Source: Paragonimus westermani (lineage: Eukaryota; Platyhelminthes; Trematoda; Plagiorchiida; Troglotrematidae). From it: a stretch of 64,000 bases of DNA. A program made the position numbers and the translations under genes. The stretch covers positions 1-64,000 of the forward strand of contig QNGE01003510.1 of assembly GCA_008508345.1 (NCBI GenBank). The letters are read 5' to 3'. Each line of letters begins with the position of its first letter. Position 1 is the stretch's first letter. Shown here piece by piece: positions 1 through 12,937 of the stretch. A model generated the notes under the pieces. That model was not told the DNA's origin. It made no database searches and saw only the letters and a program-made list of their open reading frames with translations.

Positions 1-1560
1 ATTATCTGCATATGACATTTGGTTTGTTTACGATCATTTCTCTTTTCCTCTTGAACTACTTGTGCGATAATGCCAGACTCGTAGTTGTTCACTTATCGGA
101 AGAGCCTTCAAAAGCAATAGCTTAGCTTTTACTGTCAGATGGAATTAACCGTTCTTTTTGTGCCCGTACAGCTGTGTGCGTGGTGAGTATTTTCCCTGTT
201 CTTCTTGGTGCTACAACTCACCTGTCCATTTCGCTTGTGCGACAAGCTTGCACACGCCTTTTGCACGCCTATTCAATATCCGGATGACGGATGACTCTTA
301 GCCGGCTCGCCAACTAATTTGGCGTTTGCAAACACTGTTGTATTGTGCCTCATGTGACATTGATCTTAATTTTCATAAGTGAACATTTTGCCCTCTGGGC
401 GGATAAACTGGTATCGTAAAACTGGGCTGGTATACGATCCAAGTCAAACCTAGTTGTGGGTGTGTAACATCGTTTTGATGACCAAAGCTAGCACTCGACT
501 CCAATTTGACCAGACTATCGGGACGAGAATCCCCAGCGTAGTCGTCTGCATAATCCGGCGACTGGGTGGTATTACAGTTGACTGTTTCGATCGGTTGCGG
601 TCATGTACTTATCGTTTGTCCTTTTTGAAACGCATGTTTGTTGACAACGGTTGTTTTCCAATTATGTTGGTGTGTTTCTCTAACGTTTGTCCGCCAGGAG
701 GAGGCTACTGGTGATGGTGTCCAATGGATGGCTTTGAAGACGGTCAATTATTGCCAGGGGCAGTTGGAAGGAATGGTGCCAACTAACTGACTTTGTGGAG
801 TCATACTTGAATACTCTGGCATATCTGCCGAATCTTGTGCTGCTGTTAGGTCGTACAAGTCTCAGTTTTTTCTTGGTTTTTCTTGAAGGTAGTCATCATG
901 GCTGGCTACCGACCAGTGGCAATGTCGACCGTTCTATAATGAGTTAGTGATACTTTCGGATTCAAGAAATCGAATGTTTGGGAGTCTCCGGGGTTTGGTA
1001 CGTTACCACTTTGGAGATAGCCTTGAGAAATCTAAATGTATACTCATGTCACTCGTGGCATTCACTTTTAAGCTGCTCAAACAAGTTCTCTTCTCCGTTG
1101 GTACAATATCCTGAGCGATCGTATTGTGATGAAACCATTAGCTGCGAATAGAATGCCTAACAGCAAAGCCGTCCATTTCATGTTTATTTATTCTGGTAGT
1201 GTGCAAAGTCCTAACTCAGACTCGACTCGTCTTTGAGTTCGACATTTAACGGTGTTAACATTGCTGTGTTAACTCATTATCTGGTACTGCTTTCAGGTAG
1301 TTAGGCAAAGTTGGATGTCCCTTCCAAAATTCAAGTGCTAACGGGGGTTGCGTTAAATGATCTCACAATTCGAGCTGTTTCACGGCCATGAAGTACAGGA
1401 ATTGAAATTATGGTTGTTCTCTAAAAGTACGGGAATAAAAAGGAAGCAGTCTCCGTGTGTGTGAGCCAGATGGCTTGAAATTCACTTGACGAAAAGTTGG
1501 ACCAAAAATCCACGAAGGTTTTAGTCAGGCTAACTCGGGGATTTGCTGCACACATCAGCG

Positions 1561-1578
1561 ATATATATATATATATAT
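1561..1578. repeat. (AT)9 microsatellite
   Basis: Nine uninterrupted AT units, seen directly. A second AT/GT-interrupted run lies about 110 bases downstream. Confidence 0.9.
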
Positions 1579-1690
1579 GTTTAAAGTATTTTAAAGAGAC
1601 ACGCTGCGTAGTGAACGATTTGTTGTGACGTTTCAGATTCACACTAGGATCCGTTATCAAGCGGGTTAGAGCACTTGTCCCATGCAACCC

Positions 1691-1716
1691 ATATATATAT
1701 GTATATATATATATAT
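1691..1716. repeat. Interrupted (AT)n microsatellite
   Basis: AT dinucleotides interrupted once by GT. It forms a pair with the run at 1561-1578. Confidence 0.85.
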
Positions 1717-4700
1717 CACTATACATGTTCGACGTAGAAATGAAACCACAGGATTATGAATTTATTGCTGTAGAATCTGAGTAGGTGAATTCCAGAGTAG
1801 TAGATGTAGGGCTACTTTAAATTCCCGCTATCTAATGAGTCGCTGAATAATTGTACACTGAGGCTCTGATGTTCAGGAGATTCCAGGTGGGTCGTGTCGC
1901 ACATCTACATAACCTGTGGGACTAAGTCTGGAACTGGAAGGTGGCTCCTATCACGACAGACTTTGTCAAGGAATTGCGCACATGCTTTCAACAACTTTGG
2001 TAAACTGTGTGAATGTGGTCCAGCCGGTTCATCAGGTCATAACATTTCATGGATGAGACGCTTGAGATCTTTCTTCAGAAAGCTGGATAAACTATAGGAG
2101 AACATTTTAACAAACGGAGACATGTAGAGAAAACCGTAAATGTTGTAATGATGTGAGGCGGTGTAGAAAGTGGTTTCAAATAAATGTCATTTAAAGCGAG
2201 TATCTTGATTTCGAGAACATCACTCACGTGAGGTCCTATGCATATTGTAGCATAAGGTTACTCCGAAAGATGTGAATAATTCTCTGAAAGTGTACACGCC
2301 TTGATTACATAATTACATTTGCCATTTCACGGTTTGCTGATAACGAGTGCTATTAACAGGAGAAACCAAAACCTCCACGCGCGTTGGTGTGTCTAAAGAC
2401 AGGCCACGAACCTTTGTGAACTTTATCCGTATTACAACAGTTGAGTTGAAAGTGTCAGAATGGTTTACCCCAAAAGCAGCGTCTACATTCTCGAAAAGCA
2501 CAATTCTTTCTAACGATGGCATTTCATCTGTGAAAACTGGGAATCGAGACATCAGTGGAATGGCCCTCTAGAGTACACCAGAGTTAGTTGTCAAGCGATT
2601 AGATAAGATGTTGTTGATATACATGTGCTCTATTGGTTAACCGTTCTCCTTGCAGGTTAATTGGGCTTAGTTTTACACCATAGTTCTGTGTCAGTCGGTT
2701 GTTCAGTACGTACAATGTAATTCATTACTGTAATCCAGGAAAAAGCAGATGAATATGTATTTCAGAGCTCTGCTAAAATCTTATCGAAGATTGGAGATTC
2801 AAAAAGTGTCTTTAATGCAAAAGTTACTGTTCGATCTGATGATAGGTCATGCTAATCGAAACATATCTTCAAGGGCACTAGACAGAACTACTTAGTCGGT
2901 GGAACATGAGCTGTGCCTTCCCTATCAAAATATACCGAGTTTATTCTTTATGCCAAACATGTCGACCACATGATGTGGGCACATTCAGCCTGGAGACGAC
3001 AGAACGGACTTTGAAATCCGGAAATAAATTGCTTGTGCAATTAGATCTTGCGGTGGCTAACGTCTTGGCGATGCTGTGTGAACAACTTGTCGTTCCGAGG
3101 CTGATGGAGAACACTGCCACACAGGCTGCATCATAGAAAGCCCTTTACTGACATCGATCTCAAAAATGCACAGACTGTTAATGTTAGTTACCATTTATTG
3201 TTGAATCCCGGGAATATGTTGTAACTGTTTCTCAGGGGTTTATTTATACCTCCTTCGGGACAGTCGATGTGTGTCCGTAAGTTTCGTTTGTCAGGAGTTG
3301 TATGGACGCCCTTTAGCCAGCGGTACACATTTTTACATTAACACTCATTTGATCACTATGTGCAAGTTACAACCGTGGTGTCTAAAAGACTGGTTTCAAA
3401 GCTTTCATCGAAGTCGTTGTGTCGATTATAAGTACTTTCGAGTTTGCGAAAGATGTAACCCTATGGACGACACGATTTTGGAATTCAACAATCAGACGAA
3501 ATCCGGTGTTGTATCGTATAAAAGAATTAGGTTAATTAGGAATGTACAAGTTAGAATGTGTGTGCGTCAAAATTAAGGCTGTGTAATCGAGAAAAAGATT
3601 CTGGAAGAAGCAGAATTAAGCAGTCAGGGTAGTCAGCAACTCCAAAGGTGTGGAAAACGGATTGTTTGCTACTGAGAAGATGGACGTAGTCACGGTATAT
3701 CAAGCATACTGCGAGCAAACCTGGTTATGCAATTAAAGAACGGGTAGCGGGCTAGTGTCAACAGTAGAAGGTCGCAAACGGCTTCAGTTTAGTGGATAGT
3801 TTCTGATAGTTTGGACACTTAAAGCTTTGGCTGGATATTCAAGATGTCTTTATAAAATTTGCACCTTAATTCACCAGCTTACGACGATGTCTCAACAACC
3901 TTCTGTAAAGTGTTCTATAGTTGAACGTCATTACTTGTTGCATGCAACTTGACAAGCTCTGTTAACGTCAAATCGTCAGCAAATCGATTGTTCGCGCTAC
4001 GCTTAGACACGTATAACGATGGACGATCCCGTACATAGTGCTCGATTCATCTGTGGTATATTGGTGTTCCAGAACCGTGACCCAGTTTATACAGCCTCTC
4101 GGGGTGTGGTGAAGAACTAAGCCTATATGTACGTTTTGTCCCTTATCGCACTAAGATGAGAGGATACCCTTCACCATGTTTCCAGGTAAAGCTTTCTTGT
4201 TTAGCTCAATTTATGAACAAGCCAATGTGTTGAAAATCATAGAAACGCCTTCAAGAAGTTGGTTCGCAAACATTCAGCATCTGACACAATTACAGAATTT
4301 TCTTTCCTGAATTGCATTTCGTAGAAAAGAAAATCATCTGCGACTATTGTTCCCCTTCACACTTGTTTGTAGCCAGCTTGTTACCTCTAGTAAAGGATTA
4401 CATAAAGAACAATACTTTGCAGCTAACTGTGTTTAATGATTCCGGTAGTTGAACAAGATGCTGAGCGACGAATTGACCGCAACGCTTATACTGATGACAC
4501 TTAATGAACGTGGCTCATCTGTTCAATCGAGTTGCTTACGGTCTTTGGAGCAGTACGGTGCTGTTACATGTATATGTTTTGAATTTTGACTATGTTGTCT
4601 CTGTACCTTCTGTTAATTGTCCTCTCCTTCCCCTCCGAATCGTATTAAACGCTACAATTGAATGGACAGTGTTCACTGAAATGTCTGCCTGTAATTTGAA

Positions 4701-7072
4701 TCAGTGCAGTATCATCCCTCTTACTGGGCTGCTTGGCATTCCTTGGTCGTAGTGGGTTAGATCTGTACTCTGCACGTGAAGTGAGCATCACCTATGTTGC
4801 GCTTTTCTTTCTCATTGTTAGTTTTGATAGTCTGCTGTCTGTCGATAACTATACCAAGCTACTCGTCAGTACTATAACTGCGAAGTTGAACAGTATCGTT
4901 AATAGACTCCAGCTTTGACTACATATTATTTCTCACTGGGGCGATCGATCTCCTGGATTACATTTAGTGGATTCCATTTGGTGCTATGAAATCTTTGAAT
5001 ATCGGGTTCCAGCTATTAAAACTTTGAGCTCCATGGCTTCGTAGTTCAGAAAATGGAGCACACGCAGCGTAGGGACATACGTTTCTCGTTGGTGGCTCGA
5101 ATATATTAAGTTCAAGTATTTCATTCATTTCATTTTACTCCATTACACTCTAATATGTTTGATGTGAATAGGCAAAATTAATGTACATCCCTCTCAGAAG
5201 GAATATACTAGAAGAGCGGGAAGGTGAAATGCACGAAATCCCTAAATTTCCGTGTATTGAAACTGTCTTGTTCACGTCGTTTGCATCTTGTGAACAACGT
5301 ACAAATACAAACTAACGACTGAACAGAATGAACAATGCGCCGTCTGCGGTTTCCACCATCCAGCTTCATTGCTTCTGACAAGTTACTTATCAATAAGACA
5401 GCAGCACTAATGCCACAGTTTGCGTATCTATCGTCTCTCCCACAGATGAATCTCGTGCTCCAAACTCCGCTAGATCTGTGGTTCCTAACTTACCGCTGAT
5501 TACTCTCATTTCCTTGTGGGATAATGAGTGAAATTGCACAAGTGTTGGCATTCTCAATACGCGATTAAGCTGTTCAAATTTTTTAATTGTTTGGATGTGA
5601 TTTATGAAAGAAAACGCCTTTTACTTTCGCATTATTTACCTGTTGGCTTCATCCGATGAGTGCGATTGAGCGCAGATGTTTATGTTCGAAGGTCTCTATG
5701 TGTCTGATGTCTTCTATTCTCAGCAGCTGTGTTTCGTGGTTGAATAGGGAGCATCCATGATTATGTTTAAGTGTTGCCGCTTGCTTGAGTCAGAATTAGC
5801 TCAAGTTCCGAATACTGTTGCAGCCTTATAACTCCGAATTCCGGATCTGTTTCTCAACTGAAGCCATGGGTGATATATTTGCTGACTTAACTTTACACCG
5901 GAATTCACAGTTGACTGTCTGCATGTTACGTAGTTTGACTGAGTTAACATCTTATCACTGTAATCCTCTATGCTAGTACTCCTGACCTTTGACATTTTTT
6001 GGATACCCTGGCCTAGTTCGTTTTCTCCTTTTTGCTTCAATTCTTAATTATTTATGGTACATTTTATTCTGTCCGTGTGTACGCACAGTTTTAAAATCAT
6101 CTCCTATCACTCTCACTGAATGTTTGATTGTACGGTAGCCTGTTGTTTATATTGGTCTAATTTGCATCTTTGAACAATGAGTAGACAAGGTGATTGGCAG
6201 CGCTCTACGCGTACGAACCGACTATTTATGTGGTGTTCCTTTCGAACCTGCACTTTTCCATGCGTGCTTCGACTGAATATCTATTCGATCAATCTGCATA
6301 AAACGTTTATTATCGTATTCTGTTATTGATGCCGTCCCTGGCCTTATCTTTGTTGAATATGGCTCATTCGTCCAACCACGATTTGTTACTGTGTGTAGCT
6401 TCTGTTCGCTCACGTAACTGACCATATGGAATTTGGCATTTTGACCTACGAGGACAACAACATTCGGTGACCGATTAATTGGTGAAGAGCGATCTCGGGA
6501 AACTGATCGAAGTGTATGTGTGAAAACTGTGTGATAAACGATTGATTGATGGTGTGCGTTTTTCAATATTACAAAACTGTGCTGATACACCTGCGGAGCT
6601 TCTCAACAGCGTGAAACAGTGTGGCTGTGCTCACCAGATGCTACTAACATCGTTACCACTATGTACAAGAACAAAAGCATTGATGTTTAAAGAGCACACT
6701 CATAGTGACTGTGTTGTTACTGTTATTGTTCAATCGTGTACAGTGCCAGAGATGTGGTATTCAGGCAGGTGGATTCATAAAGGACGTACTGATCGATGTG
6801 ACGACTGGTTGTTTAAAGATTCACGGATTTTGAACAAAAGTCACATAAGCAATATGGTCTTGAGTGCCATGTCTCCCATATCTGGCTTGCGCGGGCTGGG
6901 CTGTTCTAACCGGCTCCGTGAATACTAGATCTATTCGAATTTGGCGCTGAGACTCACTGTCCATTTTTGGGCAGAAGTGTTCTTTTTATCAACAACAGAC
7001 ACCAACGAACTAATGATACGTCTTCCCCTCTCCATTTGTCGTCCCAAATTTCTGACATTATGATGTGTTCAG

Positions 7073-7291
7073 CTGAATTTCTTTCAAACAAATCGTTCAA
7101 ATTCTTCAACGACTTGCGCTTGCTGTCAATCAAACTACGTGGTCTCAACCTCCGCTGTCCCCACTCCACCACGCCAGTCATCGACATCTGCCTGTCTTCT
7201 TCAGTCCCATCCGGCGTCGTACATGAGCACCATACCTGCTGTGGATTCGTCATCTACAAGAGCATGTCCCACAGGCTCACAAGCTACTTGC
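7073..7291 (+). CDS. Putative internal exon, Ser/Thr/Pro-rich protein
   Basis: A 219-base, stop-free stretch in one frame, bounded by a possible acceptor (ending GTTCAG) and a good donor (TTGC then GTAAGC). It encodes 73 residues rich in Ser, Thr, Pro and Cys, which looks like a disordered region. It starts and ends in phase 0, which would fit the phase-0 candidate terminal exon at 12692. A longer open frame on the same strand (6967-7401) overlaps it, so the frame choice is uncertain. I recognise no family. This rests only on composition and splice-like ends. Confidence 0.25.
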
Positions 7292-10200
7292 GTAAGCAAT
7301 CTTTTTGGGTCCGAACCATCTCAGATATGCTGCATTTTGTCTTCCAATGTGAACGTTCCAACCTGATCACCGTTCATCAAATCCTTAAGCTTGTAAGTTA
7401 ACACTCCTCGTGGGCACTCTGGCAGTTTGTTTCTTGAAAGTTATGGTAATGTGTTGAAGAACGCCCTCGAGCGCTACATTTTTGCGGATATCAGAGTATT
7501 TCACAGAATCAGATTGTGAGTGCACGTGTGTTTGAGTATGGTATCAGGTAGAGTGAATTTTCCATGGTCAGTACATGCCTGTTATAAAAACACAAACAAT
7601 TTTTCCATCAATCATGCTGTGTAGTGTGATGCATAAATTCTTCGCAGTTATTCGCAGGATCCGTGGGCTTCAACCAATCACCCTGCATAGTTACTATCGA
7701 TTCTCGCCTAAGTTGCACAGTAACCTACAACAATTATGACAGACTAATCTAAAGTGGTGATAGCTGTGGAGAGTCCACACTTCACCCGACATCGAGGTTC
7801 ACACCTCGCGGCAACTCGACTTAAGCAGATGTTTTGTTCACCTCGGAAGAACATCAGTTCAAGAAGTTACTAATTCAATTTTATGGGCAATTTCTTCTTA
7901 CTCCTTTCGGAATTAATGGTGTGTATGCTGTGTAGAGAATGACGGAAAGTGCCGTCTCCGTTTTTTGAGGCTGTATGTATGAATTTACACTGAGACCAAG
8001 TTAACAATGTGGATTTACGTCTGGAAACGTGAGAAGCTGATCGGAGTCAGTCAGAAGTGTGAAAACAAATGGCTTGCTTGCTTTAAATTGTTGAAGCGGC
8101 AACCTCATTTTCATGGGGACAAAAATTACCTTCACTATGAAGCTGGAAGAAGGTTTGAAAATTTTGGTTTGAATACTGGGAAGGATTGCTAGGGATGCGA
8201 TAAATGAGAAGTACGCACGCATTCATAACTGAGAAACATCAACTGATAGGTCACGATTTTGCTTTAAGAAAGTGGATGGATCACCTGAGCATCTCCGTTG
8301 CTCAGAGTGACGGTAATTTGGTTCATGTACTAGTTATTATCTGGTAAGTCAGATGGAATTGGTCGACCTTTGATCAAACAAATTGTTTGAGCTAGAAGAT
8401 CAAGTAGAGCAACAGCCAATTCAGTTACGAACCATCTGTCGTTTTCGAATGCGATCTGACGCTACCGGAATCCTCTATCTTGATTGCAACCGACACCCGT
8501 GTTTGGGGTATTCATGCACATTCGGTAAAAGTGTCGGATCGTTCTGGTATACTACTATGATGTCTGCAGGGCGATTCATATAGGCTTTTCCTATTCTAGA
8601 TAACCGAATGGCCTGGATTAGTGGTCTCACGCAATGAAGAGCGGTTGTTGTTGCAGATAAATCTTTGTTACTTAAACGTTTGGGCAACCGCCGAGACGAT
8701 GGATAACCCAATTACCATTTCTCTCACAGAGGCACGCGCTAACAACCACTGTCTGTTCGAGCTCCCCAACACTTCCCAAACTGCGTTTGTTAATTTCAGT
8801 TTGAACTGTTTTTATTGCTTGGTTAGCCAAATCTGTAGGTCATTTGGCAGATTCCACTATGTTGAGTGGGCGATTGGGTCCAACTGTGAAGTGTTTTTTT
8901 ACTCCTGCCATCGCCCCGGGTTATCTGGGTCAATATCGTTACTGATTAACTGAATACGTCCAATGGTGGATGAAGTTGTGTTGTTTTCACTGCGTGTTTT
9001 GTTTGTCCACTCGACTGCGTCAGTTGTTTAATCAACCACATTGGTGAGTATTCTGCCACGCATTGACGTGAGTGCCGGTTAGTTCCGCTTGCGTTATTGC
9101 CATTGAACTTGCAATTTTTCTGGCAAGTAACGTGAAAGGAGGGAGAGAAAGAGAATGATCTGTACGTCACTCTCTACGCTTGTGAGGTCTACGTGAGGAA
9201 ACTAGCTTGCGCAGTTAGGTACGCTCTGTTTTCCATCAAATTGTATCACTAGTCAGTTTATCTTTGGCAGGCTTTGAAAAGCCAACCGTGGTGTTTATCC
9301 ATTTTCATCTCTGTGTGCACATCAGGAAGTTTCGTTCGTAGCGGGTTACCAGCAAGATTTTCCTCACCTTTTGGACAGCCACTATTCGTTCACCTGTCTG
9401 GTATGTACAGTGTATGAACTATGCAGTGTCTTTGACCAGGTGACAGGAAATTTGATGACGGTAGCTACTGTTTACGTACCAGAAAGTTAGTGCACTTTTA
9501 CGTCCGATTAATTTTGGAAAGCTGCGGATAGTCCTAGTTTTCTAAGGATGCTTCCATGACATCCCTCTACACCAGTCACTAGCTGTGCTGCATTAGCATG
9601 CGTTCTCTGACAGTTGCGTTCTTTTTGCTCGACTGAAGAAACTAGCATCATCAGACGAGCTAGTCCTTCGGAAGATAGTTCAACTTGCCACCGTTCATCA
9701 TTTGCAGCTTGCATCCTGAAACAGACTTGCGTCCAGCGCAAAACTCCTCTTAAACATGATGAACAGGATTATTTCAAATATTTGACGATTAACAAGGAAT
9801 CAGTCACCCTGTTGATCAACCTAGGTCGCCTTTTTTCACAGATCTTCACTCGCGCCATGGCTGCTTTGCGTATAAACGCTCACGTACCTTGTGACTGTGA
9901 CTGAGTTACAGCTTTTATGTATGGAAGTCACAGCGGAGCTATGGAAAACTGACCCGACGTTGTCTTATCCTTTTCAACTACATATGACGTTCGATGCGCG
10001 CCTAACAACCGAGTGGCACATGAGGCTGCGGGAGTGCCAGACAAGGCAAATCGCACAAGGCCTTTCTATCCCGGGTCAAACTATCATCATCTTCGAGATT
10101 ATGAAAACTTACAAGTAGAATTCAATGTCAACTGTTTGGAATGAAGCTGAAGTTTTCCTGTCGACATTTTCCTAGTAGAATGATTGTGTATTGTTACAAT

Positions 10201-12691
10201 TAGCTAATGGGATTGCAACTGTCTGAACGTTTCAACTTTATTTGAACTGTATATGTTCGTTTGCTTTTTAACACTTCCTAGCCTAATTCGTTCTAAGGCC
10301 ACGATGGCCATATATATAAGCATTGAGTCTCGTTCGAACTTTGTACTGTGAACCTTTTAGAGTAGTGTTCTTTCCTTCTTCACGGGTTGGCGACCAAGTC
10401 GAAAGATTGAGTGCATAATTGTAGTAGGGACGATCTGATAGGAAGTCACTGCGCTGAAGTAACTGTAAGTCCCCCTGCCGGTAGTTTTCAATCGGGATAT
10501 GATTGTGGTGCATCGTGCACCGGTCACGACAATGATTGTGGACAGCACAAGCGAGCTGAGTATGCACATCAGCTGGACAGAGAGGTCTAGTAGATACGGG
10601 GAGCATTTAATGTAATTGAGGATGTCGTAGGTTTTTATGGTCTCTGTCGCAATCCCTCGTACACTGTTTGTCATAGCTTCTGGTTTGCTTTAACGCTTTT
10701 GCTTTAACGCTTTGCTTTAACGCTATTCCGTGATCATCGGGCATCTCACAGTACTCGATTTCCTATTTAGCAATCATTGGGTTGCCCGGAAGGTGACGAC
10801 ATTCCATACGTGTGGTGCAGCAAGTGGATGTGTTGCTGATGACAATTGTCAGTATCCCCGGGTTTTTGCTGATCGAGCCTCTCCCTACCTATAGGTCTAT
10901 TTTCACGGAAATCTGTGTAGTTGCTTAGCAAAGTAAATGTTGTTGAGGTCAATGCCACCACCGCCATTTTGGTTGTATCATGAAGTGCTGAACCGGAATT
11001 CAAATCTCAGTAATGACAGGAATGTATATCATCGGTGTGCTCGAAAAAGAGTTCTTTCTCAATGAGTTGGCTGCTAGGTCTATCCGAATTCGAAAGCTGC
11101 AGTCAAACGTGAATCGTATGCGTCATATAGACCAAAATCCATGTTGCTCCGCAGATTTAAATGTTGACGGAACGATTGATTTGGTGTTACGATTAGGATT
11201 GGCAAGTCGCCAGTCTTTGAACAATCACATATTCTGATTTCTAGTAGGTGAATGTGTTCCCGACCCAGCAGTACACCAGTTGTAAACATTGGTCAACGTT
11301 TGTAGTGTCGGATGGCATACCGTATTATGTATATGGAAAGACGCCACATACTCCTTCACCACGTGGACTGAAGGTTCACACGCTGTTTCATTATTAGAAA
11401 CATTATGAGATCTTCGACGCCAATGAGCTTATATGCTTGACCCTTACGTGATTCTCGTTTTTTATACAACAAGTGTATTAGGTTTGGTGGGTGCAGAACA
11501 CTATCGGGAAGTCAACCCACTAGAACCATGATAATTTGCGTCCAAACACTTGGATACCAGATTATGGTAATTGCAAGCAATGCAATGCTGTTGCCTACCT
11601 CTAGCAAATCATATCCGCAATTAGAGGCACTGTTCGTTATTTGACGAATTGCGTTCATTTTTGGTATAACGTTTCGATTTTACTCAAGGCTTGTATGATA
11701 AATCCTGCTTTTCTTGAACTTTTGCACTCTAACAGAAATTTACTTGCTGCGTGAATGATAAACATTGGGAACTAAGATTTCCATTGTTTAAAGATTAGAA
11801 TGTGCCTCATTGAACACAATTTAAGGCTGTTTTGCATACCACAGGAGACAGTTTTACCATGCATCTGCTATAGTATGTCTTCCTGTCCTTTTTGAGTCCA
11901 CACGTGTACACGCCATCGCTTCTCCTTGTTGTTACCGATCTTACAAAACGACAGCGCAAGACTCAGGCACAAACATGCAGTAAAATTTCCGCACTTACTT
12001 ATGGTCCGGTGATTCCACTCAATACCTCACCAAGCTCCTTGATAAATTATCGTCTCCTCTGAAGCGTCACCGTGTTCTTAATTACACCAAGTGTCATCAA
12101 ATGCACGCTTGCCAGTTTGGATGATGTGTTTGCTGCGGCTCATGCTAAACCTTTCATTGTTGGCGACGTTTTCATCTTTGATTGAGGTATTTGATTCTTG
12201 TAGGTCTGCTGCCTAACAGAAATCGTGAACGGTCCGTTACACTTCTCGTTTTCAGATCTGTTTGGAGCGTGCTTGCTGCAACTGACAATACGAGCTGCCG
12301 ACTAATAAGTTTGTACCGGTATTCGCTCCACACATTGCTTATTATTCCCGTAAGCATATTGTTAGATGATGACCATCCCGATCCAAGGACTAACTTACCT
12401 CTACCTATGAAGCTTTCCAAGAGGATTCAACTGTTACAAAACCACTTATTTTGTCTGTCTCAACTTTACGTGATCCGGCCGACGATTTAGTGAATTACAT
12501 TACTACGATTGACTATTTCATTCCATTGCAACCAGATTGTTGATACTGTTTTATTATTCACCTCCTCCCCTCACTTAGTGTTTTGTTCTTTTCCACCATT
12601 AGTGGTCGATTACCAATTCCTTCTTGAACAGCTGTGTTGCCCGATTGTTCGGTCGTTTACACATGGTACAATTTTGGTTCTCGTTGTACAG
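7292..12691. other. Probable intron or intergenic DNA
   Basis: No recognisable protein, RNA or transposon. A weak candidate exon begins after a CAG acceptor at 9611-9613 and encodes a Ser-rich stretch containing RRASPSED, but I find no convincing donor. The minus strand is also open over the same bases, so I leave it unannotated. A short triplicated motif lies at 10687-10724. Confidence 0.5.
10687..10724. repeat. Three tandem copies of a 13-14 base unit
   Basis: The unit GCTTTAACGCTTT occurs three times in a row, the first copy with an extra T and the last diverging after its GCT. Probably a replication-slippage product. Confidence 0.85.
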
Positions 12692-12937
12692 GTCAGTCGA
12701 CTGAGCACTGTACCAGCAGTCACTACCGCAAACGTAGTTCCTGGCGGTTACACTTCTTCGCCAGCCAGCCTTAGTCGTTCGGGGCGTCTGGTAACCGCAA
12801 TGACCACACTGACGTTCGGTTCGACATCATTTTCTCCACCTACCTCGGTACCACTGTTGCCTCTGCGACTTTCTTCAGCGGAGGCTACATTGGGTGTCAA
12901 CCTTGATGGGCAGAACGATCATCTTTCTGGAAGCTAG
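12692..12937 (+). CDS. Putative terminal exon, Ser/Thr-rich
   Basis: A pyrimidine-rich tract ending TTGTACAG is followed by 81 open codons and a TAG stop. The peptide is rich in Ser, Thr, Pro and Val, with Ser-Pro pairs typical of disordered regulatory tails. It opens in phase 0, so it could join the candidate exon at 7073-7291, though any exons between are unknown. No polyadenylation signal is obvious in the next 100 bases. No family recognised. Confidence 0.25.
   Translation, partial: VSRLSTVPAVTTANVVPGGYTSSPASLSRSGRLVTAMTTLTFGSTSFSPPTSVPLLPLRLSSAEATLGVNLDGQNDHLSGS

Larger units (their letters stand above)
1..7072. other. Non-coding stretch without recognisable gene
   Basis: I see no open frame here with recognisable protein homology or convincing codon structure on either strand. 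Open frames are short (below about 130 codons), overlap on opposite strands and lack clear splice signals. The only structured parts I noticed are two AT microsatellites near 1.6 kb and a hammerhead-like sequence between them (see findings). Intron or intergenic DNA are both possible. Confidence 0.6.

Noticed and set aside
6222..7253. Overlapping open frames of 100-140 codons on both strands
   Set aside because: Opposite-strand frames overlap extensively and none has recognisable homology; only the sub-segment with splice-like borders was kept, at low confidence.
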